In this document: positions 8,364-17,856 of the stretch, piece by piece
Layout: each line of letters starts with the position of its first letter
Numbering within the stretch: the first letter of the stretch is position 1
Assembly (NCBI GenBank): GCA_018819105.1
Contig: JAHJQV010000038.1
Location: 1-63,026 of the forward strand
DNA length: 63,026 bases
DNA from: Gammaproteobacteria bacterium
Lineage (GTDB): Bacteria; Pseudomonadota; Gammaproteobacteria; Xanthomonadales; Wenzhouxiangellaceae
Reading direction: 5' to 3'
Program-made: the position numbers and the translations under genes
Notes under the pieces: model-generated
What the model saw: the letters and a program-made list of their open reading frames with translations, nothing else
Told to the model about the DNA's origin: nothing
Databases searched by the model: none

Positions 8364-11300
8364 ATGCGTATAACAGCGATGCAACTCATACACTGGTCAG
8401 ATCAACGTATAGCTCAAGATATGCTTCCTATTTTGATCAGGAGACTTATTTCCGCAACTTCACAGATAAAGGCCCTTGCTATGCCCGGCGGCGAGTCCGT
8501 GAACCTGCCAGGGTGGGATGGCATCGTGAGTGTAGACAAAGGCAACGCCTGGGTACCGGATGGACCGAGCTACTGGGAACTTGGTACCTCGAAGGAACCG
8601 GCAAGAAAGGCGACAAGCGATTTCAATAAGCGTCTGGGACAGCTGTCTACTAAAGAAGCAGCGGAATCGGCTTTTGTTTTTGTAACCTCCCGACGGTGGC
8701 CAGGAAAGGCGGCGTGGCAGAAGAAGAAACGTAGTCAGAACGCCTGGCGCGATGTGCTGGTCTGGGATGTGGACGACTTGGAAACCTGGCTGGAAACATC
8801 GGCAGCAACCTCATTGTGGATCGGGATCCAATTGGGTATAGCTGGCCACGGTGTTGATTCTGTCGAGAATTACTGGGGTCACTGGCAAGGCCAATCAAGC
8901 CCCTCGATAACTGCTGCTGCGTTGTTTGCCGGGCGCGAACAATCGAAGGACGAACTGCGAAAACAACTCCAGCAGCACGAGCCACTGATTGCCGTTAAGG
9001 CGGACAGCCAATCGGAAGCAGTTGCGTTTATATGTGCCCTCTTGATCGAGGGAGGGTATTCCCAACGAACTGCCTGCATCACGTCAGAAGAAGGTTGGCA
9101 ATTTGTTGATGCCAACCCTGGGATAGAGATAGTAGTAACTACTGACAATCAGCTTGGCAATCATCGTGCTCCCCGAGAAGGAATGAGCCTGATCGTACCG
9201 CTGGCCTTCGGAGATCAGGGTTTCAACCTTATGGGTATCGGCGCCACGGCGGCGAACCAGAAAACTATAGAGATTCGGCGACCAAAGCCTGATGAATTTG
9301 AAAAATCGCTGCATGAACTTGGCATCGCAGCATCTGACGCAGCCCGATATACCCGCACACTGGGAAGATCCTGGACTGTGTTTCGTCGTTGGCATGCGCT
9401 GAACCCCACTATCAAAAGACCGGAATGGGTCGATGCTGCCAACACCACAAGTTTGCTGGTTCTTACCTTGGTGGGAGCCTGGAATGGTGCATCCGAAGGT
9501 GACAAGGCATGCATTGAGAAGATTGCCAACAACGCATATGAGGACATTGAAAACGAACTACTGCAACTGGTCGCACTCGATGATGCGCCAGTGGTAAAAA
9601 TCGGCTCGCTCTGGAAAGCCAAGGCACCGCTGGAGTTGTTGCATCTGATGGCACCCAGGCTGACGGGCGTCGTCTTGACGAGATTCTTCGAGGTCGCCTG
9701 GGCTGTGTTCGAAGAACCTGATCCGGTTCTGGAACTTGAAGAAGACAAGCGCTGGATGGCTTCAATCTATGGCAAGGTTCGTGAGCAGTCCGGTGTTGTG
9801 TTGGACGCCATGGCGGAATCCATCGCAAAACTGGGTTATTTTGCTGACAGCGCCAATCATATCGCTATCGGCAACCATGTGCGGAGTTTTGTTGAGCATC
9901 TTCTCGAAAATGCTGATGGGGAGCGCTGGCTTTCCGTTTCATCCTTCCTCCGGTCTTTTGCCGAAGCGGCTCCCGATGAGTTCCTGAATGCGATACAAAG
10001 CAGTTTGCACAAGCCTGACAAAACAGCTACTCGGATAATCACGGAAACACAATCATCTGGGATATCCGGTCGCTGCTGGCATGCCAATCTGCTTTGGGCT
10101 CTGGAGTTGTTGGCGTGGTACCCCGCCCGACTCGGTCGAATTGCAAACATCCTTGCTGAACTGTCTGATGTGGAAGTAAGGGGCAATTGGAGCAATACAC
10201 CGTTCAATTCCCTGGTCTCCCTCTTCCGGCCATGGTACCCGCAGACGGCGGCTTCAGTAGCGTTGCGGCTTCGGGCCATTGGAAACGTAACCGAACGATA
10301 CCCTGAAACAGCCTGGAACCTATTACTGGCATTGCTACCGGGGCAGCACGATATGGCATCGCCCAATGCAAAGCCACAATGGCGGGATGATGACGCTGGT
10401 GCGGGTGGTGTCGTCACTTATGAAGAAATTCGACAACTCGTACTGCCCGTCGCAGATTTGTTACTTGAGCAAGCTCAGGGAAATGCAAAACACATCGCCG
10501 ACCTGGTACCCAGGCTCGATGAACTGGATAAGAATTTTCGTGACAAGATAATTACATTGGTTGCCAGCGCGAAAAGCTTCCCAGATGAAGATCGGGAAAT
10601 TGTTCGCAGTGCAGCCAGGAAATTCCTGAACAGGGAGAACTCGTTTAATCAGGATGGTAGCAGGCATGATCGCTATTCAGCCGATACACTGAGGCCGTTA
10701 TTCGACGCACTGGCCCCCGGTGATTTGGTCATCCGGCATGCCTGGATTTTCTCCAATGGCAGGGTAGCGCTCCCTGATGGGCGGGAGAAAGACTACAAAG
10801 AAGCCGACAACGCGAGAGCGGCGTTGCGCACCATGGCAACTCGGGAGATATACGAAACCCTGGGTTGGCAAGGCATTTACAAATTAGTCAAACGGTGTGG
10901 GAAACCACAGCTTGTGGGCTGGGAACTAGTTAAGGAGCCGTTTGAACGTGGCGATTTAGCAACATGGTTATGCCAATGGTATGTCAACTTGCAGAACACA
11001 TCGTTGTTTGACTCATTGACCTGCGGGGTACTGCATGCTGTACCTCAAGAAGAATTCGCTGATTTTCTGCAAACATGCCTGCACTTGCTTGAGAAGCAAG
11101 CTGAGTCTCCGGAGAAAGTAGCCGATTTTATAACCAACGCTCCACAATCCATGGCTTTATGGGAGCTTGTCGAAATCCAGCTGCCGAAGGTTCATGATCA
11201 TTTCTGGCTAGTTGTCAGACCGTATTACATTCAATCAGACAGAGATCATTTATCTTTCTGTATGGAAAAACTGTTGGCTGCGAGCAGGCCGCGAACAGCC

Positions 11301-12125
11301 ATGGAAGCCTTGGGAGATCGCGCAACGGAGCTACCCAGCGACCTCCTAATCCAAATGCTCAAGGGGATAGCTGCTGGTCAGGAAGACAATGCTGCCCTTG
11401 CAGAGTCGTGGCATATCGCTCGTGTATTTGAGGCGCTTTCCAAAACTGACTGCAGCCAGTCTGAGATGGTCAGCCTGGAATTCGCTTACTACCCCATTCT
11501 GGAACATGACACGTATGGGGTGCCCCATTTGATGGCGGAGATATTGAGCGTGCCAGAATCCTTCATGGAACTGATATGTCTTGCATTCAAACCTCGTAAC
11601 GCCGAGGGCGAACCTATACCCGAAAACCTGCATACAGCGGCGGAAACAGCCGGTTCTATGATCCACCGTGGACGCGGTGTTCCAGGGAAAAAATCTAATG
11701 GAGAAATTGACAGCGAGTTGTTTTTCTCCTGGATCAACAGGGTGCGAGACCTGGCAAAAGAGAAAGATCGGGAAGCGGTCACTGACCTGACGGTCGGTGC
11801 CTGGCTTTCCGACTGGCCTCTGAACAAAAATCTGGAGTGCTGGCCAGACCCGGTCATTGCTACGCTATTGGATCAGGATGACTGTGAAGACATCAGACGA
11901 GGTTTCCATACAGGAGTACACAATTCCCGAGGCGTTACCTCTCGCAGACCCTATGAAGGTGGGGACCAGGAGCGTATCGTTGCCGAGGAGTTCAGAAGAT
12001 TTTCCATCCATTGGAAAGACTCGAAACCAATCCTTGCAGCAATGATCGAAAGTATCGCTAAATCATATGAATTTGACGCGCAGCGAAGTGATGATGATAG
12101 CTTATGGTCTCAGGAAACCACTTAA
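8364..12125 (+). CDS. Large defence-like protein: nuclease-like N-terminus and long helical body
   Basis: I cannot name this 1253-residue protein. The N-terminal 150 residues hold GWDG (50-53), VPDGPSYWELGTSK (64-77), FVFVTSRRW (104-112), a Lys-rich stretch and WDVDDLETWLE (134-144). The order D52, E72 and K77 is compatible with a PD-(D/E)XK-type nuclease fold. Residues about 180-300 resemble the position where STAND-type proteins carry an NTPase (a GREQSKDELRKQL entry, then IAVKADSQSEAVAFICALL), but no GxxxxGKS/T P-loop is present. From about 300 on the protein is a long all-helical, W- and L-rich region like a repeat solenoid. GC content and codon use look lower than in flanking core genes. 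ATG 8379 is an alternative start; neither has a good ribosome site. Function in phage or plasmid defence is inferred from architecture and the adjacent restriction-enzyme remnant. Confidence 0.75.
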   Translation: MRITAMQLIHWSDQRIAQDMLPILIRRLISATSQIKALAMPGGESVNLPGWDGIVSVDKGNAWVPDGPSYWELGTSKEPARKATSDFNKRLGQLSTKEAAESAFVFVTSRRWPGKAAWQKKKRSQNAWRDVLVWDVDDLETWLETSAATSLWIGIQLGIAGHGVDSVENYWGHWQGQSSPSITAAALFAGREQSKDELRKQLQQHEPLIAVKADSQSEAVAFICALLIEGGYSQRTACITSEEGWQFVDANPGIEIVVTTDNQLGNHRAPREGMSLIVPLAFGDQGFNLMGIGATAANQKTIEIRRPKPDEFEKSLHELGIAASDAARYTRTLGRSWTVFRRWHALNPTIKRPEWVDAANTTSLLVLTLVGAWNGASEGDKACIEKIANNAYEDIENELLQLVALDDAPVVKIGSLWKAKAPLELLHLMAPRLTGVVLTRFFEVAWAVFEEPDPVLELEEDKRWMASIYGKVREQSGVVLDAMAESIAKLGYFADSANHIAIGNHVRSFVEHLLENADGERWLSVSSFLRSFAEAAPDEFLNAIQSSLHKPDKTATRIITETQSSGISGRCWHANLLWALELLAWYPARLGRIANILAELSDVEVRGNWSNTPFNSLVSLFRPWYPQTAASVALRLRAIGNVTERYPETAWNLLLALLPGQHDMASPNAKPQWRDDDAGAGGVVTYEEIRQLVLPVADLLLEQAQGNAKHIADLVPRLDELDKNFRDKIITLVASAKSFPDEDREIVRSAARKFLNRENSFNQDGSRHDRYSADTLRPLFDALAPGDLVIRHAWIFSNGRVALPDGREKDYKEADNARAALRTMATREIYETLGWQGIYKLVKRCGKPQLVGWELVKEPFERGDLATWLCQWYVNLQNTSLFDSLTCGVLHAVPQEEFADFLQTCLHLLEKQAESPEKVADFITNAPQSMALWELVEIQLPKVHDHFWLVVRPYYIQSDRDHLSFCMEKLLAASRPRTAMEALGDRATELPSDLLIQMLKGIAAGQEDNAALAESWHIARVFEALSKTDCSQSEMVSLEFAYYPILEHDTYGVPHLMAEILSVPESFMELICLAFKPRNAEGEPIPENLHTAAETAGSMIHRGRGVPGKKSNGEIDSELFFSWINRVRDLAKEKDREAVTDLTVGAWLSDWPLNKNLECWPDPVIATLLDQDDCEDIRRGFHTGVHNSRGVTSRRPYEGGDQERIVAEEFRRFSIHWKDSKPILAAMIESIAKSYEFDAQRSDDDSLWSQETT

Positions 12126-12726
12126 AACAATCTTTCCACATTACTTATACCTCGAAGGCCAAGATATTGATCAAGATCGTCAAATCAATTACGACATTAA
12201 GATCTATGCAAAACTGCAAGAGATTTCGATACACTTGACTAATGGCCGCCCTAACGAAGTCAATGTATTCGATTACATCTATGGCGTTCTACATTGCTCC
12301 GCCTATCGTGAGACCTATGCCGAGTTTCTCAAGATTGATTTTCCGCGCATTCCCTGGCCAGCCACGCCGGACGAGTTCTGGGCCATCAGCGATCAGGGCA
12401 GGCTGCTGCGAGAGTTGCATCTGATGCAGCCAGATGCTGTTGGCGAGACGCCATATCCGTTTCATGGTGAGGGTAACGGACTGGTGGACAAACCCCGTTA
12501 TGCCGACGGCAAGGTGTGGATCAACGCGCAGCAGTATTTCGATCAGGTGCCTGAGGTTTCCTTGGGTTTCTACATCGGCGGCTATCAGCCGGCACAGAAA
12601 TGGCTGAAAGACCGCAAGGGCCGCAAGCTATCATTTAACGATGTCAAACATTACCAGAAAATCATCAAGATTCTGGCCGAAACCGACCGCATCATGTCGA
12701 GCATTGATATGAGCCTGCCGGAATAA
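12067..12726 (+). pseudogene. C-terminal remnant of a Type ISP restriction-modification enzyme
   Basis: The 219-residue frame carries, from about residue 23, the extreme C-terminal specificity region of Type ISP-like R-M enzymes: FPHYLYLEG (23-31), DYIYGVLHCSAYRETYAEFL (69-88), KIDFPRIPWP (89-98), KPRYADGKVWINAQQYF (142-158), FYIGGYQPAQKWLKDRKGR (168-186) and HYQKIIKILAETDRIM (195-210). Such enzymes are normally over 1000 residues with nuclease, helicase and methyltransferase domains first; all of these are missing. The first 20 residues overlap the end of the upstream large gene in another frame and are not family-like, so real homology starts about 12127, right after that gene's stop. It is most likely a decayed fragment; an expressed stand-alone domain is less likely. 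Confidence 0.8.
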
Positions 12727-12806
12727 AACTAGGAGCAGCTGCCAGCAGGCGCTTGCTTCTGAGCGAGCAGGCTTGCTTGCTGCTCTTCGCCTGCGCCTTG
12801 ATGCCC

Positions 12807-12895
12807 GCGGGGACGCTGTCCCTCCTGAGCTGCGTTTACATTTCCACTCATAGCCAGCGAGGACGCTGGCGCTCCCAAGCTGCGTTTACCTTTCC
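12807..12895 (+). repeat. Tandem REP-like repeat pair with stem-loop
   Basis: Two imperfect 39-base copies at 12807-12845 and 12857-12895 share GGACGCTG, CTCC, AGCTGCGTTTAC and TTTCC with 50-base spacing. The second is preceded by GCCAGCG-AGGA-CGCTGGC (12853-12870), a perfect seven-base stem with four-base loop. A related stem lies at 17993-18010. The interval 12727-12948 has no gene I can support. Confidence 0.6.
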
Positions 12896-12948
12896 AGCTT
12901 GAACCGATCGCGCGCTTCACTGCAGCGGCTCCCTTACTCCGGGCGCAA

Positions 12949-15900
12949 TCATTTTTCGACCTTGCGCAGCAGCTTGCGATCAAGTCTGAGCAACGCGGCC
13001 AGCGCCGGCAGCACGCCCAGGGTGAGGACGGTGGACACCAGCAGCCCGGAGATGATGGTCCAGGCCATCGGTGGCCACAGCGTGCTGGCGGTGGTGGTAA
13101 GCGGATACAGGCCGGCCACCGTGGTGGCGGTGGTGAGCAGCACCGGCCGGGTACGGCGGGCGACGGCTTCGATCAATGCCGTGCGCAGGTCGTGGCCTTC
13201 GGCCAGTTGCTGATCGACCACATCCAGCAGCACGATGGCGTTGTTGACAACGATGCCGGCCAGCGCAATCACCCCCAGCAAGGCCATGAAGCCGAACGGG
13301 TAGCCGGTCAGCAGCAGGCCCGGCACCACGCCGGCCAGTGCCAGCGGAATGGTCACCAGAATGAGACCGACACGACGAAACGAGTTGAACTGCAGCAGCA
13401 GGAAGAACAGCAGCAGCAACAGCCCCAGCGGCAGGGTGCGAAACAGCGCGCTGTTGGCCTGGCCGGAGGAGCGCTGCGCGCCGCCGGCGGAAATCTCCAC
13501 CCCCGGCGGCAGCCCGTCGGCGGCCAGCTGATCCAGCATGTTCTGATAGACCAGGTCATAGGTGTAGCCGCTCAGCAGTTCGCTGAAGACGGTGGCCGAT
13601 GGCTGCAGATTGAAGTGGTGCCGCACCGCCGGCTGCCAAGCCAGGCGGGCATCGGCCAGCGCCGCCAGCGGCAGCGCACGCTGGCCATCGTCAGACCAGG
13701 TCAGGGTGCTGTCGAGACGCCCCGGATCGGTGTATTCGCCTGCGCTGGATCGCAGCACCAGCGGAATGCTGTCGCGGCCGGCACGGTATGCGCCGATGCG
13801 CAGCCCCTGACTCTGCCGTGCCAGCTGGTCGCCGACGCTGCCGCGGTTGACGCCGGCCGTGGCCAGTTGCCGATCATCGATGTCGTAGCGCAGCGTGGGT
13901 ATGCCGACCCCGAGATCATGGCGCACGTCAACGGTGCCCTCCAGCCCGCGCAGGGTGGCGGTGATCTGCTCAATCGCCTGCACCAGCGTGGGCCAGTCGC
14001 CAGCGGTGGTGCGCACTTCGATCGGTGCCGGTGTCGGTGGCCCCTGCTTCAGCTCGCGCGGCACCAGCTGCACCTGTGGCCAGCGCCGGTGGCTTTGTTC
14101 GCGCACCCAGTCGCTGACGCGGGCCACATCGGCGTTGCTGCGGGTCAGCACCACCACGCGGCCAAGATGCGGCGCGCTGGGTGTTTCGTTCAGGTTGTAA
14201 TAAAATTTTGGCCCGCTGTTGCCGGTGAACAGAAAGGTCTGTTGCACGGATGGCAATTGCCGCAGTTCATGCGCCAGCTGCTGGCCAAACGCGGTGGTCT
14301 CGGCAATCGGCGTGCCCTCGGCGAAGTAGATGTCCACCACCAGTTGCTCGCGGTCGGTGGCGGGAAAAAAATCGCGCTTGACCTGGGTGCCCGCCGCCAC
14401 CGCCAGCAGCAGGAACAGCACGGCGGCGGCCAGCATCCAGCGCGCATGCAACACGGCAAACTCGCCCAGGGCTCTGGCCCGCTGCATGATCCAGTCATTC
14501 AGCCTTTGTGTGCGCTGCGGTTGGCCGTCGGCATCCTGACTGCTGTCGCTGAGCAGCCAGGTGGCCAGGATCGGCGTCACCATCACCGCATACAGGTAGC
14601 TGATCACCAGCATGAGGATGATCATCACCGGCACCGCGCGGGTGAAATCGGCGGTGTCGCCGGTGGCCAGCACCATGGGCATGAACACCGCCACCGTGGT
14701 GCCGGTGGCCGCGCCAAGCGGGGTGAGCAGTTCGCGCACCGAATGCCGGGCCGCCTGCGGTTTGGGTTTGCCGCGATCGATGTGCCACTGGATGTTCTCC
14801 GACATGACGATGGCATTGTCCACCAGCATGCCCAGTGCAATGACCATGCCGGCCACCGCCATCTGTTGCAGCACGCCACCTCCCAGCGAGTAGATGGCCA
14901 ATGCCGTCAGCGTCACCAGCGGCAGCATCAGCCCGACCAGCACGCCCAGCCGAAGCCCCATCACCAGCAGCAGGATGCTGACCACAATGACCACACCCAG
15001 CAGCAGGTTCTGCCCCAGTTCCTGCAAGCGCTCATGCACGTGCTGCGGCTGATAGAACATTTCCTCGATGGCAAGCGGTGCAAAATCTGCCCGCAGCGCC
15101 GCGACTTTTGCCCGCAGGTCCAGCCCGAACTGCTCCACATTAAGCACGTCGTTCTGCGCCACCACGGCCACCACCACAGCACGCTGATCGTTGTACCAGG
15201 CGGTCTCGCGTGCCGGTTCGGCCGGCGTCAGCCTGACTTCGGCCATGCTTGCCAGCGGCAGTGTGTTGCCATCAGGCAGGGTAATTGCGAGCTGGCGCAG
15301 CGCCTCGATACTGTCGACGTCGGTCTGCGGACGGATCTGCAACTGCCGCCCGGCGGTTTGCACATAACCTGCCGGCACGATGCGGTTGCTGCCCTGAATC
15401 TGCGTGGCCAGCTGGGTCGGGCTGATGCCCAGTGTCTGCGCGGTGGCGTCGTCATAGGCGATGGTGACCTGCTCGTCGCCGTGGCCGAACAGGCGGATGC
15501 GCGCCACCCCCGACACCGACAGCAGGCGGTCGCGCAGCCGCTCGGCGGCATCCTGCCGCTGCACCTGGTCGTCGCCGCCGGTGACGGCATACACCACGGT
15601 GGCGGCATCAATGATGCGGTCATCCACCTCCGGTGCCTGCGCTTCGGCGGGAAACCGCTGCGCGGCCAGATCGGTGGCGATGCGCACGCGCTCCCAGGCG
15701 GTGGCGGTGTCGTACACGTTTTGCTGCATGACCACGATCACCAGACCAAAACCGGCGCGCACGGTGGTGCGCAATTCGTCGACGAACTCGACCTGGGCCA
15801 GCTCCTGTTCCAGCGGATCGATGACCAGGCGCTCGACCTGATCGACGTCGGCACCGGGAAACTGCACGGTGACAAAACCGTAGCGATAGGGAAACGCCGG

Positions 15901-16011
15901 GTCTTCCTGCCGGTTCATGTTCAGCCAGGCTCCCAGCCCGACAATGCCCAACAGCAGCACCGAGGCCAGAATCAGCTTGCGCTGACCAAGCAGGTTGACC
16001 AGCACATTCAT
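12949..16011 (-). CDS. RND-family efflux transporter permease
   Basis: A 1020-residue inner-membrane proton-driven pump of the AcrB/MexB superfamily (hydrophobe/amphiphile type by appearance). The N-terminal transmembrane segment LILASVLLLGIVGLGAWL is followed by the periplasmic FPGADVDQVERLVIDPLE block. The TM4 motif is IALGMLVDNAIVMSENI, and GVIALAGIVVNNAIVLLD lies in the second half, showing the duplicated topology. Large periplasmic loops and twelve hydrophobic segments fit the family. Its ATG overlaps the adaptor's stop by four bases (16008-16011). No outer-membrane factor gene lies nearby, so a TolC-type partner must be encoded elsewhere. Substrate cannot be deduced. Confidence 0.95.
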   Translation of the reverse strand: MNVLVNLLGQRKLILASVLLLGIVGLGAWLNMNRQEDPAFPYRYGFVTVQFPGADVDQVERLVIDPLEQELAQVEFVDELRTTVRAGFGLVIVVMQQNVYDTATAWERVRIATDLAAQRFPAEAQAPEVDDRIIDAATVVYAVTGGDDQVQRQDAAERLRDRLLSVSGVARIRLFGHGDEQVTIAYDDATAQTLGISPTQLATQIQGSNRIVPAGYVQTAGRQLQIRPQTDVDSIEALRQLAITLPDGNTLPLASMAEVRLTPAEPARETAWYNDQRAVVVAVVAQNDVLNVEQFGLDLRAKVAALRADFAPLAIEEMFYQPQHVHERLQELGQNLLLGVVIVVSILLLVMGLRLGVLVGLMLPLVTLTALAIYSLGGGVLQQMAVAGMVIALGMLVDNAIVMSENIQWHIDRGKPKPQAARHSVRELLTPLGAATGTTVAVFMPMVLATGDTADFTRAVPVMIILMLVISYLYAVMVTPILATWLLSDSSQDADGQPQRTQRLNDWIMQRARALGEFAVLHARWMLAAAVLFLLLAVAAGTQVKRDFFPATDREQLVVDIYFAEGTPIAETTAFGQQLAHELRQLPSVQQTFLFTGNSGPKFYYNLNETPSAPHLGRVVVLTRSNADVARVSDWVREQSHRRWPQVQLVPRELKQGPPTPAPIEVRTTAGDWPTLVQAIEQITATLRGLEGTVDVRHDLGVGIPTLRYDIDDRQLATAGVNRGSVGDQLARQSQGLRIGAYRAGRDSIPLVLRSSAGEYTDPGRLDSTLTWSDDGQRALPLAALADARLAWQPAVRHHFNLQPSATVFSELLSGYTYDLVYQNMLDQLAADGLPPGVEISAGGAQRSSGQANSALFRTLPLGLLLLLFFLLLQFNSFRRVGLILVTIPLALAGVVPGLLLTGYPFGFMALLGVIALAGIVVNNAIVLLDVVDQQLAEGHDLRTALIEAVARRTRPVLLTTATTVAGLYPLTTTASTLWPPMAWTIISGLLVSTVLTLGVLPALAALLRLDRKLLRKVEK

Positions 16012-17198
16012 GGTGGTGACACAGATCCGCTGCCGGTCATCCCGGCGAGCGCGGCCTGCACGCGGACCTGCTGGCCATCGACCATGGACAGATTGCCGGC
16101 AGCAACGACCAGTTCACCGGCCTGCAGCGCCGCACTCACCGCCACCTGACCTTCTGCCAGACCCAGCACCTGCACCGGCACTGCGGTGACTGTGGCCAGA
16201 CCGGCGCTGGCGCGATCGCGCACGCCATCCAGTCGATAAACACGGGCCGCGCCGCCGGTGGGATCGACGATGGCGTTCAGATCCACCAGCAACTGATCAC
16301 TGCCGATCAGTTCGAACACGGCACTGACACGCTGTCCCGGGCTCCAGCGTGTGGGTGACTGCGCGTCGCTGGCCTGCGCCGGGTCGTATTCCAGCACCAG
16401 CGGGTAGAGTCCGCTGCGAGCATCGGCCTGGGCACCTAGATCGCGCACGCTGGCGGTCAGCGGCAGACTGTCATTGGCGTACAGATCCTGCACACTCAGC
16501 GGCACTTCGGCACCGGGCTGCAACAACTGCCAGACCGCATGCGGCACCTGCAGCTCGACCTCCAGCAAGCCATCACCGGCAATTTCCAGCACGCTGGCGC
16601 CAGCCTGAACGAATTCGCCGGGCTCGCGCAGCACGCTGACCACGGTGCCGGCAAAATCGGCGCGCAGCGCGGCATCATCGGCGCGCTCGCGGCTGCTGCT
16701 GAGGTTGGCATTGGCCTCGCGCAGCTGGTCTTCCAGCGTGGTCAGTCGGGTCTGCTGTTCCTCCAGCTGCTGCTCGCCGATGGCACCATCACGAAACAGA
16801 TCCTGCAGTCGACGCAGATTGCGCTGCGCCTGCACGCGCTCGGCCTCCAGCCGGGCGATGCTGGCTGCGGCAGCCTGCAGCGCCGGCTCCAGTTCCGGAT
16901 TGCGCAGCACCGCCAGCAGCTGGCCGGCCTCAACACGATCACCCAGCCGCACCAGCCGCTGCTGCAGAATGCCGCTGGATTGAAATGCAAGTAGCGCTCT
17001 CTGCTGTGCGCGGCTGATGCCGGAGATTTCAATCTGCCGCTGCAGACTGCCACGGCGCACCTCGCTGACGGCCACCAGTTGCGGCTCGGCCTGGACGGGT
17101 GCCGATGGCTTGTCACAGGCCGCCAGCAGCAGGCTGCCTGCAAGCAGCGCCAGCAGGCGTTGCATGGATCGGTCAGTGTCGGCCATCCGCATGCTCAT
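16008..17198 (-). CDS. RND periplasmic adaptor lipoprotein (HlyD/MFP family)
   Basis: A 396-residue membrane-fusion protein joining the RND pump to an outer-membrane channel. The signal sequence ends in the lipobox LLAAC with C28 as the lipid anchor. Then come a barrel-sandwich half (VVAVSEV-type strand, GSLQRQIEISG), a hairpin of Ala/Glu/Arg-rich coiled coil (IARLEAERVQAQRNLRRL, then LEEQQTRLTTLEDQLREA), and the second lipoyl half with DFAGTVVSVLREPGEFVQAG. The start at 17198 overlaps the TetR stop as ATGA; an internal ATG at 17165 also gives a full signal peptide. Order tetR-adaptor-pump on one strand implies co-transcription under local repression. Confidence 0.94.
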   Translation of the reverse strand: MSMRMADTDRSMQRLLALLAGSLLLAACDKPSAPVQAEPQLVAVSEVRRGSLQRQIEISGISRAQQRALLAFQSSGILQQRLVRLGDRVEAGQLLAVLRNPELEPALQAAAASIARLEAERVQAQRNLRRLQDLFRDGAIGEQQLEEQQTRLTTLEDQLREANANLSSSRERADDAALRADFAGTVVSVLREPGEFVQAGASVLEIAGDGLLEVELQVPHAVWQLLQPGAEVPLSVQDLYANDSLPLTASVRDLGAQADARSGLYPLVLEYDPAQASDAQSPTRWSPGQRVSAVFELIGSDQLLVDLNAIVDPTGGAARVYRLDGVRDRASAGLATVTAVPVQVLGLAEGQVAVSAALQAGELVVAAGNLSMVDGQQVRVQAALAGMTGSGSVSPP

Positions 17199-17815
17199 GC
17201 TTCGCCCCCTGCCTGCCTGACTGTGCTGACGCCGTTCACCAATAGCTCGATAAAGGTTTCCAGAAACTGCTCATCGGCATCACTGTCGCCGGCCAACTCG
17301 TCCCAGGTGAGAAACTGGTGGCGGGCCTCCATCCATTGCGTGGTGGCGCACAGTATCACTGCCAGCAGATACACCGGCTTGATGTCGGCGCGAAAAATCC
17401 CCTGGCGCTGGCCAGCGCTGATCTGGCTGACGAAAGCGGTGACCAGTTCCTGCTGAAAACGGCTGCAACCGATGTCCTGCTCCAGTTCAGCACGGGCCAG
17501 CAGCTGCACCAGCTGCGGATCGTCTCGCAACAGCACGAAATACTCGCGGATGGCGCGCAGAAACAGCGACAGATCCAGTTTTTGCGTCTGCAGCAACGAC
17601 TGCTGCTGTGCCACAAAGCCCTGCATGCGCCGCTCCTTGACCGCCTCCCACAGCGCCTGCTTGCTGCCGAAGTGGTGCACGATCAGGCTGTTGGTGGTGT
17701 CCGCCGCCTCGGCGATCTGGCGCATGGAGGTGGCGGCGAAGCCCTGGCCGATGAAGCAGGCTTCAGCGCAATCGAGAATCTTGTCGCGGGTGTCTTGTGC
17801 AACCGGTCGGGACAT
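17195..17815 (-). CDS. TetR-family transcriptional regulator of the efflux pair
   Basis: A 206-residue one-domain repressor type. The N-terminal helix-turn-helix region includes RDKILDCAEACFIGQGFAAT and MRQIAEAADTTNSLIVHHFG then SKQALWEAV (about 10-60), the standard TetR layout. The C-terminal ligand-binding part is helical and unassigned. It is the promoter-proximal gene and overlaps the adaptor by four bases, so it probably controls its own transcript with the pump. A strong palindrome at 17857-17878, 42-63 bases upstream of the start, is the likely operator. The inducer is unknown; efflux substrates are the usual class. Confidence 0.93.
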   Translation of the reverse strand: MSRPVAQDTRDKILDCAEACFIGQGFAATSMRQIAEAADTTNSLIVHHFGSKQALWEAVKERRMQGFVAQQQSLLQTQKLDLSLFLRAIREYFVLLRDDPQLVQLLARAELEQDIGCSRFQQELVTAFVSQISAGQRQGIFRADIKPVYLLAVILCATTQWMEARHQFLTWDELAGDSDADEQFLETFIELLVNGVSTVRQAGGEA

Positions 17816-17856
17816 GGCGGACGAACTCGTGGCAGATGTTGGCCACCGATGATATG

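Noticed and set aside
8904-9260. NTPase (STAND/AAA) domain in the large protein
   Set aside because: The position fits, but I find no GxxxxGKS/T loop or clear Walker B, so I do not call it an active NTPase.
13192-16149. 985-residue open frame on the plus strand opposite the RND pump
   Set aside because: It is antisense to a clear RND permease, is Gln/His/Arg-rich as expected from a GC-rich antisense frame, and has no family features.
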